Shown one piece after another: positions 1-10,594 of a stretch of 64,000 nucleotides of DNA (positions are counted from its first letter, which is position 1; each line of letters begins with the position of its first letter). The position numbers and the translations under genes were made by a program. A model generated the notes under the pieces. The model had not been told where the DNA came from. It did no database searches and saw nothing but the letters and a program-made list of their open reading frames with translations. This DNA is from Paroedura picta (Eukaryota > Chordata > Lepidosauria > Squamata > Gekkonidae), in contig NC_135379.1 of the NCBI RefSeq assembly GCF_049243985.1, positions 24,636,001 through 24,700,000 of the forward strand, read 5' to 3'.

Positions 1-925
1 CTGGTGACAAATAACTGGATGCATGAAAAACAGAGATGACAATGGAGTAAATTCTCATTAGCACTTCTTTTCTTCTTCGGCAACTATTATAAACACATTG
101 TTTAGCATTAGCCGCTCAGATTGGCAAATGCCAAAAGTCAACATTATAATTGAATGCAGATGGGAAGAACCCACATCTTGTGCAGAACTTGCAGGCTTAA
201 GATTTTTCAACAAGAGTGGGTTGTTGCAGTTGAAAAGGCTGGGCATTTTGTACTGTGATATGAAAGATTTTGGCCTGGCTGCAGTTAACAGATCACAGCT
301 GCAGTCCTGTGTTCCATATGAATCACTAGATGATGGAAGGTCTACACAAGGGGGGAGGGAGGGGAAGGGGTGGAAGACAGGGCAGCAGATGAAGACAAGG
401 TCAGGCTGCTCCTTCCTTCCCCCTCCAGTGTCTGCCTAGTGGGGAGGCCTTCCTTTGCACAGGGGCCACTGCTGCTGATTGGTGGCTGAATGGGTTTTGT
501 TATGCAAATGAATCCTGAGTTCCTGTGCTCAGAAGGGAGGTGGAGGTGCAACATCACCCCTCCTGCCTACATGATGGGAATAATACTCAAGTTACTTCTA
601 CATGGGCAGTTTGCTCTCCCATGGGGCTTAAACCACAGCGGGATTTTTCAGAACACCCACATCTTGACATCCTCTGCCCGTTCCCCTCTTCTGTTGACTT
701 CCTCCTTTGCTTTGTTGTCACGCAGTCTTTCCAGAAACATTGAAGTCAATGAGGAGACGAAAGGATGACTCATTACATTTGCTGCTGAGACCTAATGGGG
801 AGGAGTAGCAAGCACCCTGGAAGTGATAACATTTGATGAGATCTGAATGCACTGGAAGAGTGCGTGGATGTGAATAAGATGCATTATTCTTATCGTATAG
901 CGTGTATAGTGCAGCCGGGAGTTCC
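1..925. other. Unique noncoding DNA
   Basis: No gene or familiar repeat is seen. A purine-rich patch lies near 340-400. The small open frames here have no recognisable motif and look like chance. Confidence 0.5.
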
Positions 926-929
926 AGTT

Positions 930-1098
930 GTCTGGTAGCCAGGCAAGGGATGTTTGGAGGTGATTTGCCATTTTTTGCCTCTGCATCATGACCTCTAGTC
1001 CCCAGAGGAACTACCACTGAAATCCTTCAAATACTAGCAGAAGCTTAGCTTCTGAGATCTGATGAGATCTGGCTTACCTGGGCTATCCAGGAATCAGA
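930..1098 (-). mobile_element. 5S rRNA-derived SINE, partial
   Basis: Read on the minus strand this matches the squamate 5S-derived SINE pattern: a CTGGATAGCCCAGG-like start, AGATCTCAGAAGCTAAGC (the 5S rRNA internal promoter region), then the tail with TGGCAAATCACCTCC and the CCTTGCCT stretch. It is old and diverged. Related copies lie near 5475, 10320, 12930, 17475, 36815 and 61090. Confidence 0.7.
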
Positions 1099-1138
1099 TG
1101 CAACAACAAGGATAAGAGCAGAGTTCTATGTCTGAGTG

Positions 1139-1420
1139 ACAAAAGTGAAAAACATGCATACTGGGTGGGGATCACACTTCTGGGTAACAGTGTACCTGCA
1201 AGCAACTTCTTTGGGTATGTGTAGACTGTAAGCTAAATATGAGCAGTTCGTGTGATACAGCAGAAAAAGGGCATAATGAAATCCTACGATGTATCAACAG
1301 AGGCATAACATCCAAATCACAAAATGTCACAGTCCCATTGTATGCTGCTTTGGTCAGGCTGCACCTGGAATACTGTTTGCAGTTCTGGAAGCCTCACATC
1401 AAAAAGGGCAGCTACTTGGG
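1139..1420 (+). mobile_element. CR1-type LINE fragment (end of ORF2)
   Basis: The plus-strand frame reads NEILRCINRGITSKSQNV and then VRLHLEYCLQFW. This is the classic CR1 reverse-transcriptase C-terminal region (family pattern RPHLEYCVQFW). Only this short piece of the LINE remains, with diverged bases, and it is not functional. The DNA just after about 1420 no longer matches. Confidence 0.8.
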
Positions 1421-2478
1421 AAAGGCTTGGGTCAGTATGTTGGCTCCCATCACCTTCCCCCTCCCTGGCCACAGCCTGCACCTTGAAGGGAAGTGTGGCC
1501 TGTGTCCCTTTAGGGAACTGTTGTTTGGCTGGCAGCTTCCTTGTGGTCCCCTCAAGGGGACCCTTCCTGGTCCCTTCCACAACTCTGCCAGCCTGGAAGG
1601 GCCCAGACCTGCATCATGCAGCCACCACACACCTCATCCTGATGCAGCGTCTTCCTCTTGACCACTCCATGGTAACCCTGTAAGTGTGAGGGAAGGGGAA
1701 TCAGCCGCCCCTCCTCCCCCCGGTTTATGAATCTGAAGTGGGCTCTGACTCAAACTTTATGCTGGAATACATTTTGCTGCTTGTTAAGGAGTCACTGGAT
1801 TTCTCATTTATTTTGCCACCTATGTTTAGTAATCACTACATTGTGAGCTGTTTAAAAGGCCTGCAGTCCAACACCTGTGCCCAGAGATCTGACAGAGTAT
1901 TCTGGAGAGGAGGTCTCTTTTTTCCAACCTAAGTGTTATTGCTAACCCATGGCCAGGGTAACCCAGGCATCCTCTCATCACATCTGTAACCAGAAGGATT
2001 GAGAATTCTCTCCACAAGGAATATTTTTAATTGCATTGAAAAAAATTATTCTGCTCACATCCATTGAATTGCACTTTTATCATTTTTTTGTATTGTATAC
2101 TGACACTGGTGAGTTCTTTTGGGAGCCAACTTACTACAGAAAAATAGGATTAAAGACAAAACAAATAAGCAATTCCCCTGAGACTGGACTAGCTGCTCAC
2201 TGTGTTAGCAAAGGGTCATTCTGGGCAGCTAAACTATACAAATACGGGAAGCTTTCTTATGCTGTCTACCCTTCAATCAGACTTCCAGTCCCTGCAAGCT
2301 GCAGAACTACAACAGCCATATCATTAAATGGTTTGGTATAATAAGGAAGAAAACATACCTTTGTAGAGTGAATACATGTCTTGCACATCCGTGTAGTATC
2401 ACTGTTTTCAAATGTATGTAGATGAATACAAAAATCATTTAAAAGAGCTTTTTGTCATTTTGTATTTTCTCTCTCTCC
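1421..2478. other. Noncoding DNA, C-rich then AT-rich
   Basis: No gene is seen. Positions 1430-1680 are C-rich, with a perfect hairpin at 1545-1562 (GGTCCCCT/AGGGGACC, 2-base loop). The rest is AT-rich unique sequence. Open frames here (for example 2036-2341) show no recognised domain. Confidence 0.45.
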
Positions 2479-2479
2479 C

Positions 2480-2912
2480 CCCAGCTCAAACTATTTTATT
2501 TGTTCATTTCTTGCATTTAAAGAACTCTTCGGTGACATTTTTGGCCTGAGATTCTGTGACATAGCCTTTTACAACCACACAACTGCAGCCCACAGAGTTG
2601 AGAGGTTTTCCTTTTCTGTCAATCTTGCAGAGACCTACCCACTCACCCAGTTTCTTCTTGTCACCAGCCTTTATCAGGTTGATTTGGTGTTCAGCATGAA
2701 ATGCTTGACATAACATGGGTTCGTTACAGTTGGATGCAAGAACACAAAAGTGGTCTTGGAATTTGCCTGAAGCTTTGGCAGCTTCACGAATTCCATGGGA
2801 TAAGTGCAGTCTTAGACACTTCTTGAAGGGTGGTGTTAATGTCCATTACAGCTCCAGCAGCAATGTTTTCCTCAGCCATGGTTGATGGTGACACTCTTGC
2901 CTGGGGTTGCTA
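2480..2912 (-). pseudogene. RPS12: RPS12 processed pseudogene (40S ribosomal protein eS12)
   Basis: On the minus strand, without introns, the sequence starts at ATG 2879-2877 ([15 protein letters not shown]) and ends at TGA 2506-2504 (EEFFKCKK). Between them lie [30 protein letters not shown] and VGCSCVVVK, the unmistakable C-terminal half of eS12, a small-subunit ribosomal protein. The remnant spans 376 bases, while a 132-residue protein would need 399. The N-terminal half therefore has small deletions and is out of frame with the C-terminal half, which stays open for 70 codons from 2716. The 5' UTR-like sequence before the ATG and an AATAAA just after the stop (about 2494-2499) show it was copied from mRNA. 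No clear poly(A) tail survives. It is a dead retrocopy of moderate age; LINE machinery is the likely source. Confidence 0.95.
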
Positions 2913-3262
2913 AAAGCTAAAAGCTTCTGCGAGCCAACATTGGACAGGCTCATTTTGTATTATCTCAATCAATGGATACTAAGGTCCATGACACTTGTTG
3001 GCATGAAGAAAGGGTCTTTGCATTTGAAAAGGCTGCAAGCCACAGCACTTGTGTCTATTCGGTGCACATTACCCTGTTCTATCTTCTTTACAGAAATTAA
3101 CAAGGGGGATCCTGTAAGGGTGTTAGAATTAATCTCTTATCATTTGCTGCCTTCTGTTCCATGGACATGGGCACCTATAGCTTACGTGAGAGCAGCTCAC
3201 TGTAGATTTGTCCAAGAGTACTGTGTCTGGGCTTCCTTGTGTGATCTCATCTGGGGCTAGAT
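2913..3262. other. Unique noncoding DNA
   Basis: No gene or familiar repeat is recognised. The last eight bases (GGCTAGAT, 3255-3262) are the left target-site duplication of the next element. Confidence 0.4.
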
Positions 3263-3517
3263 TAGGGATCCCCAACTGGGGCTCCCTGGAGTCCTGGGGC
3301 TCTGTGAGAGCTCTCCAGGGGCTCCATGGCCTTTCCCCTACATCCTGCCTTAACAAACTTGGACATAACAAACTTGGACATCTTCCTGACATTGCTGTGA
3401 AAGCAGAGAACCAGCCTCTTCCATTGATCTGGGGGGGGGGGTGACATTCTCACAGCTCCCCAAAACCTTGGAAATATTTCAGGGGCTCCTCCATGGTCAA
3501 AAGGTTGAAAAAAGCTG
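3263..3517. mobile_element. Non-autonomous hAT DNA transposon (MITE)
   Basis: A 255-bp element is flanked by exact 8-bp duplications GGCTAGAT (3255-3262 and 3518-3525), the target-site length used by hAT transposases. The ends are loosely inverted: TAGGGATCCCCAAC on the left, and CAGCTTTTTTCAACC read inward from the right. It has no coding capacity. A G-run lies near 3431. Confidence 0.8.
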
Positions 3518-3689
3518 GGCTAGATGTTTGCATGTCCCTGAATGGTTTCGAGTGCCATATGGTAAGCTTTTCAGGAAGGGGATCATGTGTCTTCTCATCT
3601 GTATCTGAGAATCTTATATTTCTGTTGCTATATAATCTAGCATCCAAGCACCAACTTGTAATGCAGAGCTCGGGGTCATAGTCAGGTCA

Positions 3690-3930
3690 GCCACGCCCCA
3701 CTGTATTATTGGGCAGCGGAGACTCACCTCGGCTGCCTTTTGGCGGCGTGGAGGGCGGCGGGGAAGACGCGGCCCGAACGGCTGGCCGCAGCGTGTGCCG
3801 GGTGCGCCCGGCGGCGGCGCGCACGGCATGCGGGAGGCGGGGCTTCAGCGGCGCTGTTAAATAGCGCCACGCGCTGGGCCCCGGCCTCTTTGCTTGCGCG
3901 CCGGACATCGGACTTTCTGTGTTAGTTGAA
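3690..3930. promoter_or_regulatory. CpG island, promoter-like, with a minus-strand splice donor
   Basis: About 30 CpG dinucleotides are packed between roughly 3730 and 3905, in a window otherwise poor in CpG. This is what unmethylated vertebrate promoters look like. It contains GC-box-like strings (GGAGGCGGGGCTT; CCACGCCCC at the edge). A TATA-like GTTAAATAG lies at 3856-3864 inside an imperfect palindrome (GGCGCT...AGCGCC). On the minus strand GAG|GTGAGT forms a consensus 5' splice site, the exon ending at 3728. An ATG-initiated minus frame starting at 3908 (MSGAQAKRPGPSAW) runs open through the donor, so a coding first exon is possible but unproven. The promoter may act in either direction. 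No matching downstream exon was identified on either side. A GC-rich transposon remnant is the main alternative. Confidence 0.6.
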
Positions 3931-3983
3931 ATAGTCTCTGGACATTTTCAGGGCTTATAACCCTGTGAGGTAGGTCAGTCTAA

Positions 3984-4272
3984 AAGGTAAAGGTAAAGGT
4001 AAAGGTATCCCCTGTGCAAGCACCGAGTCATGTCTGACCCTTGGGGTGATGCCCTCCAGCGTTTTCATGGCAGACTCAATACAGGGTGTTTTGCCAGTGC
4101 CTTCCCCAGTCATTACCATTTACCCCCCAGCAAGCTGGGTACTCATTTTACCGACCTCGGAAGGATGGAAGGCTGCGTCAACCTTGAGCCGGCTGCTGGG
4201 ATTGAACTCCCAGCCTCATGGGCAAAGCTTTCAGACGGCTGCCTTACCACTCTGCGCCACAAGAGGCTCATA
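3984..4272 (-). mobile_element. Sauria-type SINE
   Basis: A full-length minus-strand copy. The tRNA-like head is at the right (GAGCCTCTTGTGGCGCAGAG, then GGGAGTTCAATCCCAGC as B box). The tail is at the left, ending in ACCTTT units that resemble the Bov-B LINE 3' end. It is flanked by 12-bp direct repeats AGGTCAGTCTAA (3972-3983 and 4273-4284), so retroposition by LINE machinery is clear. Other copies are at 16573, 27993 and 32807. Confidence 0.95.
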
Positions 4273-4289
4273 AGGTCAGTCTAATTCCC

Positions 4290-5470
4290 ATTTTATGTAT
4301 GGTAGACTGAGGCAATAATGATTTATTACCTTCTGAATCAGCGGCATAGTCCACCATATTGTCTCTCTCATTGCAGAGGCATTGTGTGGTTTTGTAATGC
4401 ATTTCACAAGCATTTGGCCAGCATCTAATTTCTCAATAATTTGAACTAAATTCTTGTTGGGCATCACAATTGCACGACTGAAAGACAAAATCATTGCATA
4501 GAAGCAAATATTTTTATAGAACTAAATTGTGAACCTTAGGTTTCACAGAAGTCTAACAGTGGCTATCAGGAATTTCCCTCCCCCTTCTCACTTCCTTCCA
4601 TCTGCAATTCCTCTCTTTATCTTTCTCGGTACCCAGTGTGTGAAGTGCTGTCTTTTGTGCCCTGTGTGGTCTCATTTGATTATAATACCGGGAGCGCCTG
4701 GCCACATTCCATACATAATGAATTGCCGCTTTGGTTTCAAATGGCCTAAAGGCCGGTCTGGCTCTGAACATTGCACTTGTTCCCATCTTTAGATTGTGTT
4801 CCACCCTGCCAGCTGGTAAGTGAATAGAACCTTTCACAAGGAGTCTAATGGGCATGATTGGTCGAATCCGTGTCCTTGTGGGCTCTCTAGTTAATCTTGT
4901 GACAAATAAGGTTCAGGCTCCTGTCGTTGACATTCTCTTCAGCGCTCCCGTTTTCAGGCAAACAGGGTGCATGGAAGGATTTCAGAATTATTGCTATTGC
5001 CTCCCTCCCCAAGCTTGTTTCAGTTCTGTTTCTTCAGCTGGGAAATGTTCCTGGTGCAATGGCCACAGGCCAGTGAACTCACTAAAACTCTGTGCCAATT
5101 TGCTTTTCTGGAGTTCCCTAGAAATGCAAATCAATTTGATTTTCACAACAATTGTTTAGGAATGGACCTAACATCAACTGTTTATATAGAAGGGTGAGAA
5201 AAAGGTATCCCAAGCTTGTGATGTCATTTCCTGCAGTATCGTCTATTGCTCATCTTCTGTTTGGTATTGCATAGAACCATCGATTCTGCAGGTTATCAGT
5301 GCAGGCCATCTAGGTGTTTTAAATTTCCTGTATGCATGCCATGTGTTTTGTCATTGTGGAATCTGTAGTTAGTTGTTGATTGCTGATGATCATGAAATAT
5401 TATCACCTGCTAATCATACAGAATACTCCTAAAAGGAGAGTGCTTTGTTTGGTGTTGTCACAGCTGACAT
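4290..5470. other. Unique noncoding DNA
   Basis: No gene or repeat was recognised. Positions 4640-4960 are of mixed composition, low in simple repeats, and could hold a conserved noncoding element (see findings). Confidence 0.4.
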
Positions 5471-5474
5471 GGCT

Positions 5475-5635
5475 AGGATTTTCAAGGTGAAAGATGTTCA
5501 GGTTTGTCATTGCACACCTCAACATAGTGATCCTGGTATTCCTCAGTGGTCTGTCCATCCAAGGACTAACCAGGAGTGATCATGTTTAGCTTCTGAGATA
5601 TAACAAGATTCGACTAGTCTGGGCTATCCAAAGAA
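5475..5635 (-). mobile_element. 5S rRNA-derived SINE, diverged
   Basis: The minus-strand copy carries the 5S box region (TAGCTTCTGAGATATAAC as seen on plus), the CCATCCAAGGACTAACCAGG segment and a TTTTCAAGG tail part. It is diverged and old. Confidence 0.65.
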
Positions 5636-5654
5636 TTATACTGTTTTATGGGCT

Positions 5655-5765
5655 TCGAGTGGTATAATTGTGGAATCCTAGGGACACTTTCCTTGGAGAA
5701 TGCCCTATTGAATAACTCAGAAAATACTTCTGAATAGACCTGCTCCAATAGCATGCAGTTTTGGA
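5655..5765. repeat. Degenerate old sauropsid interspersed repeat
   Basis: GGAATCCTAGGGACACTTTC, then a TTGGAGAATGCCCTATTGAAT stretch and ACTTCTGAATAGACCTGCT, follow the familiar squamate pattern 'cctaggacattttcctgggagtaagccc...acttctgagtagacatgc'. Similar degraded pieces lie at 6245-6340 and 6540-6620. The assignment rests on pattern memory only. Confidence 0.4.
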
Positions 5766-5834
5766 GAATCAACCAGGGAACAACTAGAAGGGTCCAAAAA
5801 AGCCCTAATCAATGCCATTCCACATCCTCTAAGA

Positions 5835-5970
5835 CAGGGGTAGTCAACCTGTGGTCCTCCAGATGTTCATGGACTACAATTCCCATGAGCCCCTGCCAGC
5901 ATTTGTTGGCAGGGGCTCATGGGAATTGTAGTCCATGAACATCTGGAGGACCACAGGTTGACTACCCCTG
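5835..5970. mobile_element. Palindromic hAT MITE, copy 1
   Basis: A 136-bp near-perfect palindrome with ends CAGGGGTAGTCAACCTGTGG and its inverse, flanked by exact 8-bp duplications CTCTAAGA (5827-5834 and 5971-5978). The two arms can fold into one long hairpin. Non-coding. Further copies are at 13678, 21392, 37084 and 51069. Confidence 0.9.
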
Positions 5971-5979
5971 CTCTAAGAT

Positions 5980-8235
5980 TTATATCTCCTACACCAGAGC
6001 CTACGTTAGAGGGAAGCTAAGAAGATGAAGACAATATAAATCATTTTATATTTCTCCAGGGACACAGATTAAATTTTACCTAGGAAAAACATTCTCGGGT
6101 CTCCTATTATAACATGGATATCCATGCAGAATTAATTCATGTCATTTCTCTCCTTTTAAAAATGATGAGTCTTAAATAATGAATTGCAGCCATCTAGGGG
6201 AAGGGTCAACATGTGGTGGTTGAGTACAGCCTTCTGTATACAGAGGCTGCAGTCCTAAGGACATTTTCTTGGAAGTAATCCCTGTAGAATAATATGGAGC
6301 TTATTTCTGAAATATCTTACTTAGAACTGCTCCCAGAAGATCCTAGGCTCCATTTCCAGTTAAAAACAACAACAAGCCCTCAGGTGGCAGGGTTTTAAAA
6401 CTGCCTATCTGAATAGACAGTACTAAGATAGGTTGACCAATGGCCTGTTGGCATCTTCATAAGTCCATATGCGCTTTTAAAAAACTGCCCCCCTAAGGCT
6501 ACACACATGGCACACTCGAGAAGATTTGAAAGAAACATCACTTAGAAGTAAGTCGTACTTCATTCACTGGAACTTACTCTCAGCTAGGTCTGCCTCAGAT
6601 TACAGTTGAGGGTTAAAGATTGATTTGAGGGTCTGGGCAGAAGAATAGAGGTATTGTCATTATGCTGAGCTAGGCCAGTGCTTATTAGCGTTAACGGAAG
6701 AGCTTGCACAGTTCTGTCCTTGCCCAGCTTGAGATTTCCTTAGGGACCCTGTAGAAAAGCCGTGCTTTGATTTGTGTCGGAACCTACACATTCCTGTGCC
6801 TAATTAATTGTGTCAATCCATGACAAACCCCAACCGAGTCAGAAAGAAAGAGCCGTAAATATATGTAATTGCATCACTGCTAACTTGGAGTAATTATTAA
6901 CTTGGGTTTGGCTCTCTTTTAGAAAGTTGATTTGAAGACTGAAAGAGATGATGAACCCAGCATCCCAATACGGTCATTTCCCCTCTCACAAAGCTACGTC
7001 ACAGTAACTGTCAGAAATCCTAACCATATGAATTTGTTCAGCTTTTCCAACCAGTAATTTTTCTTACGCTTCTAGATTCAAGCAGTCCTGCGCGTTGGAT
7101 TCATTTTAATTAGCTCTCTAAAGCACCAGGTAGGCAACATTCACCAGATGCTTCTTGCATAAACTTAGGCCAAAGTCATGCACATTTTAAGGCACTTTAA
7201 TGATCACTGAGGAATCCTGTATATGTGAATGTCATCCTATCCCTACTAACAAGCATGGAAGAACATTCTCCTTCATCCACAATACAACCTTGTGACTAGA
7301 CCCACCTGTAATGTCGCCATTATAGCTGGTGGCAATTCAGCAAAGAAATCTCTTTCTGTATTGGCTCTCCATAAGACTATTTCCTTCACTGGTAGAATTG
7401 TTGTGGGAGAAAATGTTGTGGGAGGAAATTTAGTCAAGTTCAGCTGGTATAGCAGTGCTGGCTAAGGTAGAATTGAAATGTCAAAAAGTCATGCCCCAAT
7501 AGTGGACTGTTACCCAGAAACCCTGAAATGTACAGGCCCAAGGACTGTAGAACAAGTTAGAACTTGGGTAAATAATTAAATGCTCAGAGGTTAAAGCTGT
7601 GTTGGAATGTTTCCGTATGATTAAAAAGATGAATGACAAGGGATGATTTTGGATAATGAGAAAAGTTAAGCAATTTGTGGTAAAACTGGCCAGAGTTCAG
7701 AAGTTTATTCTTTGGGGGGGGGGATATCTCTCCCTACATGAAAATCTGAGAAATTGGAGTAGGACTTTTCTAAGTAATGGTTATAAATACTTAGCAAGAA
7801 GAACTGTTGCTTGAAACAATATGCAAAGGTAGTGTGGAGGAGAGTATGGCATTTGTGGAGGAGAGTCAGGCATTGATTGTGGTGGCCTATTGAAACAAGT
7901 TGTTGCTGGTTCATGTGGGCAAGAGCCTGTTTCTGGAAGTGCAGTTGATCTTTTTCACTTGCTCATTGATAACAACATAAACCGTTCTATTATTTGAGGT
8001 ATCTGACCATTAGACCTATGACCATGGAGGCAGGGCTTAGAGAGATACCATGCTGAGAGACTTGTTTCTGCTCTCTCTGTGCAGCTCAAAGCACAGGTAG
8101 ACATAGCTTTGGGTGTCTACTTCCTCATCATACTTGAGTAGATCCACTCTACTTTTATGCCTTGCCACTGAAGTGAACAGCTGGTTCCCTTGTAGCTCCC
8201 TGCTAGGACCCTGACATTTGTGTGTGAGCTAGTCT
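5980..8235. other. Long unique AT-rich noncoding stretch
   Basis: No gene was seen. It includes degenerate old repeats at 6245-6340 and 6540-6620. Positions 6640-7150 are rich in homeodomain-type motifs (see findings). A poly-G run sits at 7715-7724. Open frames here have no recognisable domain. Confidence 0.4.
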
Positions 8236-8239
8236 AACA

Positions 8240-8308
8240 TGCACTCAAAAGCTCACGGCTTAAATAAATCTTTGTTGGTCTTAAAGGTGCTACTGGACTC
8301 TGATTTTA
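8240..8308 (+). repeat. 3' tail of an old sauropsid retroelement
   Basis: AGCTCACGGCTTAAATAAAT followed by TTGTTGGTCTTAAAGGTGCT matches a common squamate repeat tail. A related piece is at 38682-38740. Short and degraded. Confidence 0.5.
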
Positions 8309-8884
8309 TGGTGGGAATGTACCTTACTTGATCCTTTGCTACGGCTAGAACAGTGTGTTGACTCATAGATCTTACCAGTCATGTGTGTGGCTTGGCTTAG
8401 TCCCACTAGAATTCTGGGAAGAACCTGGGGCGCTGTGAACTGCTTAGAGGAGTGGAACATTGTGTCACAAAACAAAGCATTAGAATGCGCTTCTAAGAGG
8501 ATACAGCTGTTCACAGATGACAGGAAAAAATACAGGAAGATGAAAATGTTTCTGTAAATAATCTATCTTCCCATATGGCTATAACAATCATTTAAAAATC
8601 CAAGACAGGTACTGCATTTCTGTCTTTCACACATGTATGCTAATAGTGATTGAAGTGCTTACAAGTACATTAAGTGCCATGTATGAAAGGGAACACAGTG
8701 CAACTGGTTAAACTGAGGACATATCCATATGTCTCAATAGGCTACTAATCTGTGTTTAAGAAAAAGGGATGTGGTACAGCCCACCTAGGCCTAGAGCACT
8801 TAATCAGAATACACATGGACAATTGCATGAATCCATTCTCTGCCACATCAGAAAGTCTGTGTTTCTGGAAGGATAGGCTTTATC

Positions 8885-9030
8885 TTACTATTATTATTAT
8901 TATTATTATTTAATTTCTAGACCGCCCTTCTCCCAATAGGTCTCAGGGCGGTTTACAACATAAATAGTTAAAACACAATAAAATCCCCATAAAAACCCCA
9001 ATTAAAAGTTACATATAACATAACATATAG
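8885..9030 (-). mobile_element. L2-like LINE 3' end
   Basis: A (TTA)n run (8888-8912) followed by TAGACCGCCCTTCTCCCAAT and CTCAGGGCGGTTTACAA is the reverse complement of the squamate L2 3' end 'aaaccgccctgag...gaagggcggtataaa(taa)n'. Only the 3' tip is present. Confidence 0.7.
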
Positions 9031-9034
9031 CGGC

Positions 9035-9720
9035 GGTGGTCACAATTCTGATCTTATACTATAGCTTTCTCATATGCCAGCTGCCTGTGTCTTAGAAGGG
9101 TTCCCCCCACCATGAAGGAACATTCACAGCGGTGATCCCCTGCTATTTTCAGAAGTGGTGCAGTCCCAGGAAGGACTTATCATGTGTCTGAACATGTAGT
9201 TTCTCTAATTTATCTGTAAGCCCTGAAACATTTTGACTGGTGAACCATATAATAGAAGGGTGTTTCAGCCTTCACTGAGCTCTTGATCATATAGGCAGCT
9301 GTGCAGGACTGTTGAAGGACCATAATTGTCTATACTATGTGTTAAAGTAGGAAATAAAATGAGTACTTGCCTTCTCCAGATTTACTTTTCATCCTACCCA
9401 TTAAGTAATAAGGTTCCCAGTGGGAAGTATGGCATACTGTCATGGATAGTCCCTGAAATTTGGCACACAAAATCTGCAAGGATGTGTGTGCACTGCATAG
9501 GCTTGATCTTGTTCCAGAAGGATTCCCTTACATGGAGACTCCTGACAACTGGAGATCTGTGTGGGTCTATATAGCTTTATTATTTATTATTTTTATTCAT
9601 GACATTTTTATGCTACCTTTTCAGAGTCCTGCATTCTCTAACAGAGTTGTCTGCATCCTCACTAGGGCTGGTGCCAGGTTAGGGGGGCTGGACAAAAAGT
9701 GCTCAGGGCCCCTGCTGTGC
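9035..9720. other. Unique noncoding DNA with one L2-like scrap
   Basis: No gene was seen. A TTATTATTTATTATTTTTATTC patch near 9580-9610 is probably another minus-strand L2 end scrap. Confidence 0.35.
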
Positions 9721-9727
9721 TACCACT

Positions 9728-9890
9728 TCATTCATTCATTCATTCATTCATTCATTCATTCATTCATTCATTCATTCATTCATTCATTCATTCATTCATT
9801 CATTCATTCATTCCCGCCGCTCCCTGAGGGCTCGTGGCGGGTTACAATACATTAAAACCCTGATAAAACACATAGACAATAAAACAACCT
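9728..9890 (-). repeat. (CATT)n microsatellite seeded by an L2 3' end
   Basis: A perfect ATTC tetranucleotide array runs 9728-9813 (about 21 units). It is followed by CCCGCCGCTCCCTGAGGGCT and GTTACAATACATTAAAACC, a minus-strand L2-like 3' end. The array most likely grew from the LINE tail. Open frames through the array (IHSF repeats) are not genes. Confidence 0.85.
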
Positions 9891-10317
9891 CTACATAAAT
9901 ACCTCCCAGTTACATCCCCTTTCCCACCTGTATACTGCCCACCTGTGCATCCTCCCTCTGCAAACTTGCTTATGGTCTCAGCCACATGCACTAGGCTCAT
10001 GTCCTTCCCCTGGTGGTCCAAACTAGCAAGTGCAGCCAGCAGCATGGGTGGTAGGAGGGCTTCTGAGTGAAGCAGAGGGTGGGGGAAGGTTGCATGAGTG
10101 GGGGCAATGGCAGTGGTCCTTTTTGGAAGATCTAGGCCCTGGCAGCTGCCCCTCCTTGAGATACACTAGTGCTGGACCTTACTCATTCACCGACTAGTGA
10201 TGTTGCTGGAATTCATAATTACCAAATCTAGACTATGAATTTGCAGAGTTATATTTGATATCCCCGACTAAGGCCCAAGATAGATTTATCAGTATGTATA
10301 TTATGTGAAGGAAGGCA

Positions 10318-10490
10318 GCTGGAATAGTATAGCCCAATCTTGTCAGATCTTAGAACTAGGCAGGGCTGGTACTTGGAAGCTTCTACAGAGACAGGCACTG
10401 ACAAACCACCTCTGCTTCTCATTTGTTTTGAAAACTCATTACTGAGTTCACCATCAGTTGTTGCAACCTGATGGCACATGTGCATATATT
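10318..10490 (+). mobile_element. 5S rRNA-derived SINE
   Basis: Plus-strand copy: CAGATCTTAGAACTAGGCAG (5S promoter region), then CTGGTACTTGG, ACAAACCACCTCTGCTTCTC and TTGAAAACTCATT. The order matches the squamate SINE consensus. Confidence 0.75.
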
Positions 10491-10594
10491 CTATGACTCT
10501 GAAGAAACGCTTTTTAAAAATCTTCATTTTTCCTTGCTTTTTTCTCACTGAACACTTCAAGATACAGGAACACCCACTGACCCCAGGGATAAGA

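Noticed and set aside
1239-1661. 140-codon frame with HLEYCLQFW
   Set aside because: The recognisable part is CR1 LINE reverse transcriptase, not a host gene.
9460-9855. IHSF-repeat protein frame (+)
   Set aside because: Translation of the ATTC microsatellite.
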